Source of the DNA: Chrysoperla carnea | Taxonomy: Eukaryota > Arthropoda > Insecta > Neuroptera > Chrysopidae | Reading direction: 5' to 3' | NCBI RefSeq assembly: GCF_905475395.1 | Contig: NC_058339.1 | Coordinates: 14,516,001-14,580,000 of the forward strand | Length of the DNA stretch: 64,000 nucleotides | Part shown: one piece after another, positions 23,571-36,068 of the stretch | Layout: every line of letters starts with the position of its first letter | Numbering within the stretch: the stretch's first letter is position 1 | Notes under the pieces: generated by a model | Told to the model about the DNA's origin: nothing | Database searches by the model: none | Seen by the model: only the letters and a program-made list of their open reading frames with translations | Program-made: the position numbers and the translations under genes

Positions 23571-24147
23571 TATAAAACACAATCTAAACTTCCTTGAGAG
23601 TTGCTTAAAATACATTCATTTTCTACTCAATTCTATATGTATTTCTAAACAAATTTGAGCAGACACTACAAAGACTCTAATATTTGAGTTAGTGAAAATT
23701 GAACACACGAAATAAAAGATAAAAATTTAAAATATTATAAATTAAATTTAAAAATGTACAAAATATATGAGCTTGTATAAAAATGGTATTTATCCTACTT
23801 GCAAGAAATTAGAAAACTTATAATATTTAACTAATTTTGTAAAATTGTAAAAAATTAAATTTTAAAATTTCATACAACTTAATTATTATAATTGAATTTT
23901 ATAAAGTTAATTATATATTATAAGTTTTCTAATGTTGATGCATATAGGATAAATATCATATTTATCAATTATTCAAGATAAGAACCTTATTATATAAGAT
24001 AATAACGAGATCTATTTAGATGATTATACTAATTTAGTTTGGGGGAACCTTCAGAGATGGCATTAAATTTCATGAGATAAAAATTAACATTGACTTTCGT
24101 TTCTGTTTTACCGATATGTTCTCTGATCTTTCATTAATTTAACCAAT

Positions 24148-24981
24148 ATGGAAAACGATATTTTTCATGAAGAAAATAATGCTATATACATAACTGAAAA
24201 ACCCATTAAAGTTGAACAAGAATTACATACAGAAGTAATAATTAAAAATGAAATAACGGATGGAAATTATTTCGACGAACAACCGCAAGAAATTCAAGCC
24301 AAGGGAAAACCATTTTCATGTGATGTGTGTGGTAAAAGATTTACGCTCTATAAAAATTTGATTAAACATAATAATTCTGGCGAACATTTTATAGAAAAAT
24401 GTTTTCCATGTGATGTTTGTGGAAAAACGTTTACTCGACAAAGAAATTTGGATGAACACAAACTAATTCATACTGGAGAGAAACCGCATTCATGTGACGT
24501 TTGTAATAAAACTTTTACCCTGCGATGTAATTTACTTAAACATATGCGATTTCATACTGGCGATAAACCGTATTCATGTGATATTTGTCATAATACTTTT
24601 ACTCTACGTGGAAATTTAGTGAAACATAAACTAATTCATACAGGTGAAAAACCGTTTTCGTGTGATGTTTGTGATCTATCATTCAGTCGACAAAGTTATT
24701 TAGTTCAACATAGTCGAATTCATACGGGAGAAAGACCTTATTCGTGTGACATTTGTGATAAAACATTTACGCAGCAAAGCAGTTTAGTTGCACATAAACG
24801 ACTTCACTTAGAAAAACCTTTCGCGTGTGGTGATTGTGATCAAACGTTTAGAAATCAAAGCCATTTAATTAAACATAGAAGACTTCATACTGGAAATAAA
24901 CCATTCTCATGTGAAGCTTGTAATAAGAAATTTGCATATAAAATTTCTTTAGTGAGACATCAAAAAACTCATTCATTCTAG
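24148..24981 (+). CDS. C2H2 zinc-finger protein, 8 fingers, intronless
   Basis: A single frame of 277 residues contains eight C2H2 fingers from about residue 56 to the end. Typical fingers read CDVCGKTF...H...H with TGEKP/TGDKP/TGERP linkers, the hallmark of sequence-specific DNA-binding nuclear proteins. Finger 1 has a longer His spacing (KHNNSGEH) and a non-standard linker, so it may be degenerate. The finger-6 to finger-7 linker is shortened to LEKP. The acidic N-terminus (residues 1-55) has two IKxE-type sites that could be sumoylated, and no ZAD, BTB or KRAB-type domain is visible. The first ATG at 24148 follows a non-coding stretch. A polyadenylation signal AATAAA lies at 25024-25029. 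The intact frame with no introns fits an expanded insect ZNF family member, possibly retroposed. The target is unknown. Confidence 0.9.
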   Translation: MENDIFHEENNAIYITEKPIKVEQELHTEVIIKNEITDGNYFDEQPQEIQAKGKPFSCDVCGKRFTLYKNLIKHNNSGEHFIEKCFPCDVCGKTFTRQRNLDEHKLIHTGEKPHSCDVCNKTFTLRCNLLKHMRFHTGDKPYSCDICHNTFTLRGNLVKHKLIHTGEKPFSCDVCDLSFSRQSYLVQHSRIHTGERPYSCDICDKTFTQQSSLVAHKRLHLEKPFACGDCDQTFRNQSHLIKHRRLHTGNKPFSCEACNKKFAYKISLVRHQKTHSF

Positions 24982-25084
24982 TTTTATATAAATAATGTAA
25001 ATTATTGTTGGATTTTTTTTACAAATAAAAACACTTTTACAAAAACAATTGTTTCTATAATTTATTGAGAATTTTTGTTTTGAT

Positions 25085-25320
25085 TAATATTTTTTTAACC
25101 GACTTCAAACAAAAACGGAGGATGTTATCAATTCGACTTTATTTTTTATTTTTATGTTTGTTACCTCAGAACTTTCGACTGGGTGAACTGATTTGGATCA
25201 TTGTTTATCTGTTTGAAAGCTGGTGTGGTCCCATTTCATTTTGGTCAAGTTCTGACAACGGCATCCATGAGAAAACCATAAAAGTCTTAAATTTGCATAA
25301 AGTAGTATGAACCGATTTCG
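25085..25320 (+). repeat. Interspersed repeat fragment (AACCGACTTCAAA type)
   Basis: AACCGACTTCAAACAAAAACGGAGGATG followed by TTATCAATTCGACT is a pattern I associate with abundant insect non-LTR or MITE tails. The 81-codon frame at 25065-25310 spans it and is not a gene. It borders the palindrome that follows. Confidence 0.5.
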
Positions 25321-25384
25321 TTGATTCTTTTTTTAGTGACAAATTAGTTAGTGTACTTAAGATTCACTAAAAATCACTAAATAA

Positions 25385-25680
25385 AAAAACTTTTAACTAA
25401 AAGAAAAACTTTTCCAAAAGAAATTAATATGCACTAAAAAGTACAAAAATAAAGATAATATAATGTAGTTAAAATTATTGTTATTATGAAGTCGGTGTCA
25501 GCCAAGGAAACAACTCTGACAGACCAGTTTGCTACATTTGCTTGGCTGACACCGACTCCAAAAATAACAATAATTATAACTACTATATATTATAAATTAT
25601 TTCTTTACTTTTTAGTGCATATTAATTTCTTTTGAAGTCGATTTTCTTTTTGTTAAAAGTTTTTTTATTGTCTCGACTTA
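25385..25680. repeat. Palindromic MITE, ~120-bp arms
   Basis: Left-arm blocks AAAAGAAATTAATATGCACTAAAAAGTA and GAAGTCGGTGTCAGCCAAG are mirrored by CTTGGCTGACACCGACT and TTTTTAGTGCATATTAATTTC. Only about 40 bp separate the arms. The palindrome would form a long snap-back RNA if transcribed. Confidence 0.85.
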
Positions 25681-25720
25681 AGATGAATTCTCGATCAAAA
25701 ATCCTAGTTATAAGCAAATA

Positions 25721-26322
25721 CAGGGCCGGATTTAAATTTCTGCCGCCCTGGGGCACTTTAGAAAATGCCGCCCTATGACTGAAATTTTATTTTAATAGTT
25801 TTGATATCTTATTTTAAAAAAAATTAGAATAACTAATTAATTGCAGAAAATTTATTATTATTTATTACTGTTCTTTTAAATTAAAATTAATTAGTATTAT
25901 TTGATAATTCTCCAATTTTAGGAAAATTCATTGATCAATTAAAGTTTCTGTTATCAAAAAGACATACATAATTTGAAAATATTTTTAATTCTTCAAAAAA
26001 AATTAATTTATCTTCAAAATTAATTTATCAATTCCAGAAAATAAAAATATCAAATTTTATTTTTGCAAACCTTTATGGAAATAAATTAATTAAACTATTT
26101 TAATAGTTTTCACTTAAATTTCCTATATTATAATATACAAAATTTTGATTTGATACATAATGCATAAATTATATTTCTTGAAAAATAAAATGTTTATTTA
26201 AAAGAATTAGATAATTATATATTGTATAGAAAATATTTTCTCACATTCCAAATTTTGCCGCCCTAGAAAATTTGCCGCCCTGGGCACTAGCCCCGATAGC
26301 CCCTAGTGTAAATCCACCACTG
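25721..26322. mobile_element. hAT-superfamily MITE, 602 bp, with 8-bp TSD
   Basis: The element runs from CAGGGCCGGATTTA to TAAATCCACCACTG. On the complement the right end reads CAGTGGTGGATTTA, giving imperfect terminal inverted repeats typical of hAT. It is flanked on both sides by AGCAAATA (25713-25720 and 26323-26330), a perfect 8-bp target duplication, the hAT signature. GCCGCCCT motifs repeat near both ends as sub-terminal repeats. There is no transposase frame. Confidence 0.92.
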
Positions 26323-26449
26323 AGCAAATATATGCGATATGTTAACCATGGATCTCATTAATCTTGCATAAGATAAAAAGAAATAAGAATCAACAAGTCT
26401 TTAAACTCTCACTGAGTATTAACATAGGACCAAAATAAAACATTAAAAA

Positions 26450-27453
26450 AATTTGATATGAATGAATTATGTTTTATTCAGTAATTACAATAATTATTCA
26501 ATGATATTTACAAATATATTACAAGACAAATATTATATATATATATAATAATTATATTTATATATAAACACGTGTATGTATGTTATGTGTATGTAAAATG
26601 ATGTGAAAAAAACATCTACAATGTTCGCTTATAACAAAGCGTCTATAATATTAATATTATATTTAATAATAATAATGAATAAAATAAATTAATAACTTAT
26701 ATAAAAAAAAATTGTATTTTTATCGTTATGTACAGTTAGTTATACATACAGTTCGTTGTAAATTAATTGGTCTATTCTCTCAACCCCTTTTTGAACAATA
26801 TTTAATACACGTAAAACGTGACACGCCACCTTTATAATTTATATTTTCGGGGTAAATTCAAACAAAAAATACGTTTTAAATTTGAAAAAAAACCACCCAC
26901 TAATAAAAATACGACGTTCATTCGATTACTACATTAATTCATTATTTTGTACATTGAGATTAGACGATGCTTATAAAAAAAGGAGGGGAGTAGTAAATTT
27001 GCGCTAAAAATCTTAACATCTAATATAATAACAAACATATAAAAACTTGTATATTTTTTTTTCATTAACAAAAAGAAAATTCACATTTCACATTAGTCAC
27101 CCACCTATTCCAAATCTTTTCGTTCTTGTGATTCGATTAGTCTTGCGTTTGTTTCCATTCCCATGGATTTGTGCAACAACTGTTACGTTGCGGAATACAT
27201 ATATTTTAGGTTTTTTTGGATGGAACTATAAAATTTAATTCTTAGTATTGTCTAAATAGCAATATTATTTTCACATAATATTTGGTTTAAAATATATTTT
27301 CTTGTTTCTAAATTGACTGACATGGTGTTTTGTGTTTTCTTTTATCGTTTAATACATTTTTCAACAAAATTTAATCAAATTAATTTCATAAAAATTTAAA
27401 ATGTTATAAATTAGCCATCTATGCTGTATAATCCACATTTGAATTGCACCAAT
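26450..27453 (-). other. step: Probable 3' UTR exon of cytohesin
   Basis: Downstream of the cytohesin stop (28258), the minus strand has a strong donor CCAAG|GTATGT ending an exon at 28213. A matching acceptor, CTTTATTTACAG, lies at 27460-27454. Joining them would place a non-coding exon from 27453 to a polyadenylation signal AATAAA at 26478-26473. The signals are good but there is no coding evidence, so this is inference. Confidence 0.45.
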
Positions 27454-28257
27454 CTGTAAATAAAGAAAAAGAAAATTAATAATGTTTATAGGTAGAAACA
27501 GGAAAAGTGTGGAAACATTTCAGATTTGTTAGTTATTTTTAAATCTAGGATGAATTCCAGCATTATGTGATAAGATTTTTCTTACAGATTTATTAAAAAC
27601 TACTCTATTAGACTGATACAGTCATTTCAGGACCATACGCAGGAATCATCCGACAAGGGGGGATTCAAACTTTTGTTCATCCTGTTAAGTCAATAAATAC
27701 AAGAAACTTTTTCCGAGTAAGAAATAATTTTATGATGTCAAAATGTGATATTCGTCACTATTTTTCAATCAGTTACTTCTGCAAGGTACAGAAAACCTCT
27801 ACATCGCGATTTATATTGAGCGAAGGTAAATCGTTTAGCCGATCATCAGACATTGTCGATCTAAGGTACATTTTGAGACGACGTAAACTTAAAAAGGAGC
27901 GGTCGGTCGTCGTTGTTGTGACAGACAAAACTGCTAGAACGCGATGCATTTAGTAGAGATTTATAAACTGAACTTCATTGCAAATATCGAGTGATTCGTC
28001 GCTGAAAATTTGTCGACCCAGATGTCACGGAAATTATGGTGCAAAATTGAAGAATATGTTTCTAAAAGCAGAGAGCTAGACTCTTCATCAAATTTTTCAC
28101 ATAATGGGCCGTATACTATGAAAACCGAACATATAATTTAGCGACAATTTTTACATATGATTTGTATAAATTATGACCTAAATTAAAAAATGTTAAATAG
28201 ATTTAAACATACCTTGGTCAGCTCTAAAACCCATAAATTTCTATAAATTGTGACAAT

Positions 28258-31200
28258 TCAACTCTTTGAATGAATGCTATTATGTTGTGCTTTCTTTTTC
28301 CTTTGTGCTAGCATATCATAAAATGGATTATGACTAATTGAATGTCGTAGTCTTGTCATCCATTCAACTTTGTCCTCTGCTGTGGCTGCAGACATTCTAT
28401 ATACTGTATGTTTTCCTTCTACAACTTTTCCTTCTGAATCAGTTTTGCATGCTTTAATAAAATCAGCTCCACCGCTTGCAAACAATTCAAAACAATGAGG
28501 TTTATGTCGATCAGTAGCCTCACGAACCTGCAAAATGAAATTAGGATTGATTACTTAACGTTTATTAAAGTATTTAAAAAGATGTTCTTAACTGAATAAC
28601 ATTGGTCTACATCAAGAATGAGCAGGATGTACATCAAGAAGGCATATTAATAGAGATAGAAAAATTAATAAAAACTGAAATAAGGTCAAATTTTGTTTCT
28701 TTTTTATTTTTGAGAATGATTGAGTACAAACAACATATCAAAATTAAAAAACCTTATTCGATGTATTTTGTAGGTATTTATGTTTTAAATAATTTTAAAG
28801 AAATATATGTATACTCACGGAAATATTTTCTAATGGAATAATTCCCCTAGGCTCTTTGTCAGTTGTATATTCAAAGTAATATAAACAATTATCATTTAAT
28901 ATAAACCATCGTCGTTTCCAACTCTTGTATCGTCCACCTTGTTTCCACAACCAACCTTCCTTGTCAGGATTAAAGAATGTATGCATCAAATCATTTCCAT
29001 CGTCTTCAGGTATTTTAAATGGTTCAGTTTTTATACTACTATATAAACTCTGTAGAAAAATAAACAAATTCGTTATTAATTTCATTTCTTTAATTAACAT
29101 CAATAATTCATACTTACAATTAATAATTCTTGAGGTAGATCGCCACCATTATCGATTCCTCGATTCATTGAAATAAATTGTTCAGGACTAGGTTTGTCTT
29201 TTACACTTGGATTGTGCAACGAAGTATTTAGCATAATTATAGCAAATGAAAGTACATAGCATGTATCTGTATTTGTAAATATATCAGGATTTAGTTGGCA
29301 ATAACGTTGTGCAAAACATTCCATCATTCTATCAATTTTTTGTGCTTCACCTGGTAAACGAAAACTCCATAAGAATTGTCTGAAATAAAAAATTATTAAA
29401 TATTAGAATATTTATTGATTTTATTAAATTCAATGAAATTGAATAATAATTTTTTAAGAGGATTAGTTTATTTTAGAAAATAAGCACATTTTTCTTCTTT
29501 TAAACGGCATTCCGAACTTGAGACTTTTAATCCGTTCAAATTTTAACCTTTTATGACTAAAATAAATACATTGATACGATGTAACTCTCTCTCTTTTGGC
29601 AAATTCGAAAAACAGACCGGAAGCTCACCGGTAAAATAAATCAAAAATAGTTCTTGACAGAAATATTTACAAAAAATTCTCCCCATAGTTTAATTTCTTA
29701 GATAATAACTGTTTCAACATTATCCTATTGTATTATTACTAGATGAGGTTAAATTCTAGCATGTTGTCTAGTTCTAGGGTCTATTTATAACCACCTGTCG
29801 ACCCAATTTATTTGGACAGAGTATTAACAGTCCTGTGCTTACTTAAAAGACTTGGATACTAAAATTTGACCAATCTTAAGAAATCTCGTGAACGATTGCG
29901 CTTGGTACAAGCCCCCGTGATTCGGAAATCGAAATTATAACCTAACATATGAATTTTGTGAGTAAATCTTTCAACCGATTTCATTTTCTAGCATTAATCT
30001 TAACATTATCCAAAATTCAGCGGGAAAACCAAGCTTCAAAGAAAGATTTATCGTTTCCCAGTTGCTTGGGCAATACTCATGTTGTAAATTGAGCGTAATT
30101 ATTTTTGATGAACTTCCAAGGTTTCTGTACTTTTCTGAGGCATTCTTAGCCAATAGCTTATGTTAATTTACTCGATATAATGAATGTCAACATTAAAATA
30201 AATTGCGCACACGAAGTAATTCTCAGTAATTATCGTCTTGTGACAATAATTGAAATATTTAAATAAATTCCTTCCCAAACAAAATATACACATAAATATA
30301 GTCCAATTATCTGATAGCCAATCATTAAATTAACTAAGGTATATTTTAAGCTATTATTGTCTACTATAAAGCAAAATTAATCAATCATTTATTGATTATT
30401 ACCCAACTCAGCACACTTTAATATGGTGTTTGTCATTGAAGCGCCATTAAATTATAAAAAATTTATTAACATTGCCAATTTTTCAAGTGTATTTAAATAC
30501 ATAAATATTCAATATTGATAAAATCTATAACTATATTTTGTTGATATCACACAGCCTAGTATTAAATATTAATCATTATCATTATAAATATGGATATAAA
30601 ATATATTTTGAAGGTTATACGATAAAAAATTTGAAAAGCTACGTATATGTCTACTGTTATGTAAACCTAAATATACCTAAAAACTATTTTCGTAATGTCA
30701 TTTATATTTCATTACCCAAAAAGATATCTGTTTACTGTTTAAAACCATAGCTTGCGATCAGTTCTTCAAAATAATAAGTATTAAAGATAGTTTGATCCAA
30801 AGATGGTAGGTAAAATGTCTACACTTGGTTCCAATTCCCAGTAAAATGGAGAGAAATGTGAAAGCAGCCACCGCTACTATCGATGATATGAAGACTAAAG
30901 TAGAAAAAAATTGGTAGGATTGACGGTACGGTAAAATTATGTCATAACATGAAACTCGTGGACGAAGATTGAATAATAAGAAGAACTTATGTTTGCCGGG
31001 GCTTTATTCACAAATGGCAACTACCGTAGGTTGTGAAAATTCACGATTTGAAATTTTAATTCACTAAAATTAATAGTTTGGTGTGGTTTGTTGTTTGGAA
31101 AGGATCTGTTCATGTACCTACACCGATCTATTAACCAATCAAAATTAATTTCAGATGAAAGATAATTTAATTACCAAAATAATAGGCTTGTCTGGAAAAA

Positions 31201-33278
31201 CCGTTGATAGGAGTGTTTAAAAATCAATAAAATTTCATAAAAATATATCTCATCTGGTTACCAGATGGGTGAAGATCGACCTTATACCGTCTCGTAGACC
31301 ACATGATTCAATCATTTGAATATCTGATACCGCTTGGCTAAATATGTATAAAAAATCGAATATGATCACCCTACAGTTTCGATTTAGACACTCCGTTTAG
31401 AAAAATAATGTCAATTGATTTATTGCAGAATGCAGAATAGATTAATTTATTATATGGCACTGACATTAATTTATTATATGGCACTGACATTTGGTTAGTT
31501 CCGAACCTAAAAGGGCTATTAGAAATCTGTAACTACTGTGATTCTAGCATGAAAGTTAGACGATAAAATATTACAAATTAGTTTTACTGCAGTAATAATT
31601 TGTCATAAGTTATTTATCATTCCAAACATGTAGTATAACAAAATAAATCTATTTAAAAAGTTTTTGATTTGTTAATTAATTATATCCATTTTTAGATGTG
31701 TGATGTAAAACAGTACAATTTTACACATATTTCAGGAACAAAACATTTCTGTTGTAAACACAAACAGAAACCTTTTATTAAAATAAGTGAAAGTTCTAAT
31801 TAACTTTTGAATACATATATGACCCTTTTATATTAAAAATAATATATAGTAGTATTTTGTATACCCATTTTTTTTATAAGGAATATACAGATGATCCAAG
31901 ATAACGGATAAACTTTTGGCAAAAAAATTACAAATATTTATAGACAAGTAAATTTAGAGGTTTCTAACCTGGAAGACCTGCTGCGGATATTGGTACGAAC
32001 TGACGAGAAAATTCAACGTGACTCACTTGGATTTTCAAGGTTTATGGGAATGATCCAGACATCATTGATTAGATGATGCTCGTCGTAAACTATACCCTAT
32101 TTTTCTGGTAGAGAAATTCAGGATGTCTGAATACTTTTATAGAAAAAAAACTCAGTCTAGATTTTCCGACAACGTCTCCAAGCCATGCTAGGCGGATGAA
32201 CCCAAATAGTCTGTGCTTAAGATATACTTAAGCACATCGCATCGGTTCCGCTACCAGAACAACTCCATGGGACAGTGATTGTGGGTTTGATCCCGACGGT
32301 AAGAAATTTAATACAGTTTCAAGTGACAAAAATGGTATAATTACTTTTCCAAAGTTTTAGTAAAATACTTTTGTTTTGAAAATAGACTCTATGGCTGGAT
32401 ATAATATCGTACAAGCTCCAATAAGAAAATGTATTCTTCTTATGCAGTTAATTCAAAACTATAGTCTTAAAAAAATGATTTTTGTGTGCACCAACCCAAA
32501 ATTTCGATAAATAGAGTGTAATGCAGGCATAATAAATCACTCTGTAATGTTTTCATGACACATTTGATATTTGCTAACACAAAAACTATCTTTTACTATC
32601 TAGAAAATGCTTTTAGTAAATAGAAGTATCTTTCTATATATTTCTATATATAGTTTGTAAAAGTCAACTAACACAAAGCAAAACTGAAATGTATTCAAAT
32701 GTAGAAAATATTTGACTAAGAGTAAAAATAATACACCATCTAGTGTACATTTCTATCGCGTATTGTGTGAAAAATAGAAAACTAGCACAAATCTCTTTAC
32801 ATTTACACAAAACCGAACAAAAGAGAAAGCGAAACATGACATCAACACAACGATAACATTTTTACTAAAAAATAAAAAACTAGAAAACTCGAATATAATA
32901 TGTGACCTATTTTCTAAAAGTTCATAAAAATAATATTTAAACATACCTTAAAGCTTGCACTAATATCAGATCTTTGAAGTCATGTAAATCTACAAATGCC
33001 CTGAGTACATTCTCATTGAAATCATTCCTTTCACCAAGGTAATCACCAATAGCAGTCTTGTTTAAACCTTCGCCTTTATGTAAAAATTGTGCGATATCTT
33101 CTGGCGTTTGTTGTAATAGGCCTTTTTCCACTAAATATTCAATACCTTTCTTTGGATCCATATTGAATTTTTTACGACCAATTGACATCATTTTTGCTTT
33201 ATTACTATGTTTACTTTCATCCGAACAGTCCAATGACTCCATCTCCGATACAACTTCACCCAATTCATCTTTTAATTG
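28258..33278 (-). CDS. step: Cytohesin (steppke-type Arf guanine-exchange factor), core exons
   Basis: Four core exons on the minus strand are 33278-32947, 29379-29118, 29049-28819 and 28527-28258. All are GT-AG with matching phases (0, 2, 0, 0), giving 364 residues. They open with the tail of a coiled coil ([14 protein letters not shown]). The Sec7 domain follows (core residues about 33-215), with the catalytic glutamate finger in [12 protein letters not shown] and the helix [15 protein letters not shown] domain (about 228-345) contains [19 protein letters not shown]. It has the two-glycine loop (GG, not GGG), which in mammalian cytohesins favours PIP3 over PIP2. The C-terminal DPFY-like [13 protein letters not shown] polybasic tail is conserved. 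Cytohesins activate Arf GTPases at the plasma membrane downstream of PI3K and insulin/EGF signalling. First exons lie upstream at 36.0 and 41.4-41.8 kb. Confidence 0.95.
31230..31305 (+). repeat. End fragment of the 34.9-35.4 kb MITE family
   Basis: ATTTCATAAAAATA, ACCAGATGGGTGAAGATCGACC and the following text match the right arm of the inverted repeat at about 35355-35430 in the same orientation. Only one end is present. Confidence 0.65.
31441..31488. repeat. 24-bp tandem duplication
   Basis: ATTAATTTATTATATGGCAC plus TGAC occurs twice in perfect head-to-tail copies (31441-31464 and 31465-31488), implying a recent local event. Confidence 0.95.
32225..32305 (+). repeat. Possible tRNA-derived SINE fragment
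   Basis: GTGGGTTTGATCCCGACGG at about 32281-32299 resembles a T-arm/B box, preceded by a GC-rich block (CATCGGTTCCGCTACCAG). No convincing A box or cloverleaf was found, so the call is weak. Confidence 0.25.
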
Positions 33279-36011
33279 CTGTAACAAAGAAAGTTTCAAA
33301 ATTAGTATTTTCTAAGTTTTCAAAAAATATTAGGAGGCAAAACTGAATTTTGATAAAAAGTTTGAATAGTAAACTTAGAAATTGTGATAAATTTAGCGTT
33401 TGTTCAGTAATCTTTAGTCGCGTGATGAAAATTTTGCTCACGCCGAGCTTTAGATTTTTTTGCTTACACCTTTACTCTTATAATGTATTTAAAAAAACTG
33501 TAGGTAGGTTGGAAATTCTCTTAAGTGAGGCGTTCTCTTTCATGGTACCCAGCAAATTTTCATTGCCAAGCTTAAAATTAGCTCCTCTTTCTTATTATTT
33601 TTATTGATAACTATTTTATTGAGAAATAAAAATTCCAAAAAACCCAAATTGTTGATAGCTTGAATAAAGAAATAAAAATGATCAAAAACAAATCATTGTA
33701 ACATACTTCGAATTTTTAAAATTTCCAAAAACTAGAGACCTATAGTAAAAATAACCAGTATTTCAATCAGATTATTTTATAAAATTTCCCATAAATTGTC
33801 TTGTCCACTTTTTTATCCGAACAAATAAGAGATTGTGATAAAAAAAGGCCAACACATTATTTTTAAAATAACAGTTGAATAATCCAAAAAAAGAAAATAT
33901 TAGTTCTTAATAAATGGAATGTTTTTCCTTTCTTCAACTTAATCATTTTAAATGAATTCACTTTGAATAAAGTATAGTCCTTACATATTAAATTCATGGC
34001 ATTCAAGTTTATTAAAGTACGAAATATTTTCAAAGCAGTATAATAAATAATTGGACATGTTTTGACAGTATATACACCTTTTTAGAGATTCTTTAGTCTG
34101 AAATGTAAGTTTTATGCCAAATGAATAAATACATTGGTAGTTTATACACCTTTCTTCAGAAAATTATATTTACACCTATTTTCAGAAATAAGTTCGTTGC
34201 TTTGAAAAAGTTATATTTCATTAAAATTTTGTTCGTCTACACAATCTCTACACTTAAGTAAGATACAAAACCCCTACAAAACAATCGAGTGCTCACGAAA
34301 TTTTATGGAAGGAATCGTCCATAAACTTCTCATTAGCGTCTTAAAGTTATTAGTAATTTTATTTACTCACTGTTTTTTTCACTTTTACCCACTTTATTCT
34401 TGTTCCAAACTGTTTTCCGTGCAAAAAATAGCTAATTGGATATTGCATGCGCCAAATTTATCGATTTGTGCGCGACACAAATGTAGTATAGCTAAATAAA
34501 AAAGTACCCCGTATTCGTAAAAAAAATAGGTAATGCAATTCGTGAGAAACTAACTTTGTTTATGCTTCTAACTCCATTTTTGATATGCTACTCTGCATTC
34601 CAAGCAAAATAGCCTGCTGTCCATGCGCAGGATTTACTTATTTATTACTTAAAGACAATTGATTTGTTAATTAGTTGAAAAAGATGGTTTCGGAACTTTT
34701 TGAGAGGTTCATGCACCCAATGGCGTCCTTTTGGATCCGTGTGCCGAAATTTTCTAATAATTTTGGCTTAAAGAAACATTGATGTATAGAAAATTTTGAG
34801 GAACCAGATTTCTGCACTATTTATAATAATAATTAATGATTACCAGAGCCGGATTCGCACAAGATAGTCTAAGATCCCAATTAGGAACGACCTTCACCCA
34901 TCTGTTTACCGGATGAAAGTTATTTTTTATGAAATATAAAATGTTAACAAATATCCCTGCAATGGGTTGCCTAAAAAAATGTAGTCCAGACTACTTTTAG
35001 TGAAAATATCAAGAGTAAAATTTTTAGAAATTTTTCACTGACTTGCATATCTTACGAATTTTGATCTACTCGAAAGTAAAAGCCATAAAGAATATGCAGC
35101 AGCTATGTTGTTTGCCTTTTTTCGTTCACTATTATCGCATTTATACAAGTTGAAAATAGTAATTACGTGCATCTGTTAATTCATTGACTCGCATATCTAA
35201 ATAAAGATAATTTTGTTACAATTACGGTGGCATATGATTGGCCACAAAATATTGGTCAAAAATAATGTTTACAAGCTTTCCAAGTTTTGATATTTATATT
35301 AAAAATGGTCTGGACCATATTTTTAAAGGCAACCCGTTACAGGAATATTTGTTAATATTTTACATTTCATAAAAAATAACTTTCATTCGGTAAACAGATG
35401 GGTGAAGGTCGACCCTAATTCGGATCTTGTACTAAGAACTGTCCTTAGATAATGGCAAAAAATGCCGCCGTAAGTTTCTTAAGCTAGTTCTGATACAATA
35501 AAATGCATATACAATTTGAACTGAAGAGAAAAATTCCACGCAAATCTTTTTTATCGATGCTATTTGCTTAAGAATTCGCCATTGTTTCAGAAAGCGTATG
35601 AATCATGATTGGAAAATTATACGTTTGGTTGAAAATATGTTTGTCAAATTCAAAATCATTAAATTTTTTCAACATCTTCAAAACTTTCCGTCATATCTGA
35701 TGTAGATTAAATTCACATGTATGCAAAAATATTTAGACTCTTCCGAAAATTTGTCGCCCAAGGCCATGGCCCTGATGATTACACATCTTTTAACAAATGT
35801 AACGTCAATTTTGATTTTCAGATCCATAGAGAATAAAGCAATTTGAAGTAAATCGAGCACTATTAGATCTGGATAACAAAGTTTCAAGAAAAAAGCATAC
35901 ACAGTTGTTTTTAAAGATCATGGTTCTTTACGAATAACATGTCCAAGAAGGATTTTCCTTTGCCCTCAGCAAGTATAGTGATGAACAATTTAAAATAATC
36001 ACAACTCTCAC
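33279..36011. other. Cytohesin intron upstream of core exon
   Basis: Separates the 36.0-kb candidate first exon from the first core exon. It contains the foldback MITE at 34857-35443. Other open frames (33350-33607, 34305-34499, 35678-35902) show no domain. Confidence 0.5.
34857..35443. mobile_element. 590-bp MITE with ~135-bp terminal inverted repeats
   Basis: The left arm (CGACCTTCACCCATCTGTTTACCGG, ATGAAAGTTATTTTTTATGAAATA, GGGTTGCCT) is mirrored by the right arm (AGGCAACCCGTTACAGG, CATAAAAAATAACTTTCAT, AAACAGATGGGTGAAGGTCG). The interior has no transposase. A solo end of the same family lies at 31230-31305. Confidence 0.85.
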
Positions 36012-36068
36012 CTCATCAATAAACAGTTTTATTGAGGAAATATAATTATAAAAACCAATTTCATCCAT
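36012..36068 (-). CDS. step: Candidate cytohesin first coding exon B (MDEIG...)
   Basis: On the minus strand, an ATG at 36068 opens 19 codons ending ...KLFIDE, directly followed by a strong donor GAG|GTGAGA. The donor is phase 0, exactly what the first core exon's acceptor at 33278 requires, giving ...FIDE-QLKDEL and a 383-residue protein close to the usual ~400 of cytohesins. The encoded stretch is helix-prone and could extend the N-terminal coiled coil. It does not resemble the vertebrate N-terminus I know, so the exon rests on splice signals and length only. Confidence 0.6.

Larger units (their letters stand above)
29380..32946. other. Cytohesin intron, 3.6 kb
   Basis: The longest intron between core exons. 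It holds a MITE-end fragment at about 31230-31305, a 24-bp tandem duplication at 31441-31488 and a pol III B-box-like motif at about 32284. Open frames at 29971-30153, 30538-30750 and 32753-32944 show no domain. Confidence 0.6.

Noticed and set aside
28925-29176. Plus-strand 83-codon frame
   Set aside because: Antisense to cytohesin exons and with no independent support.
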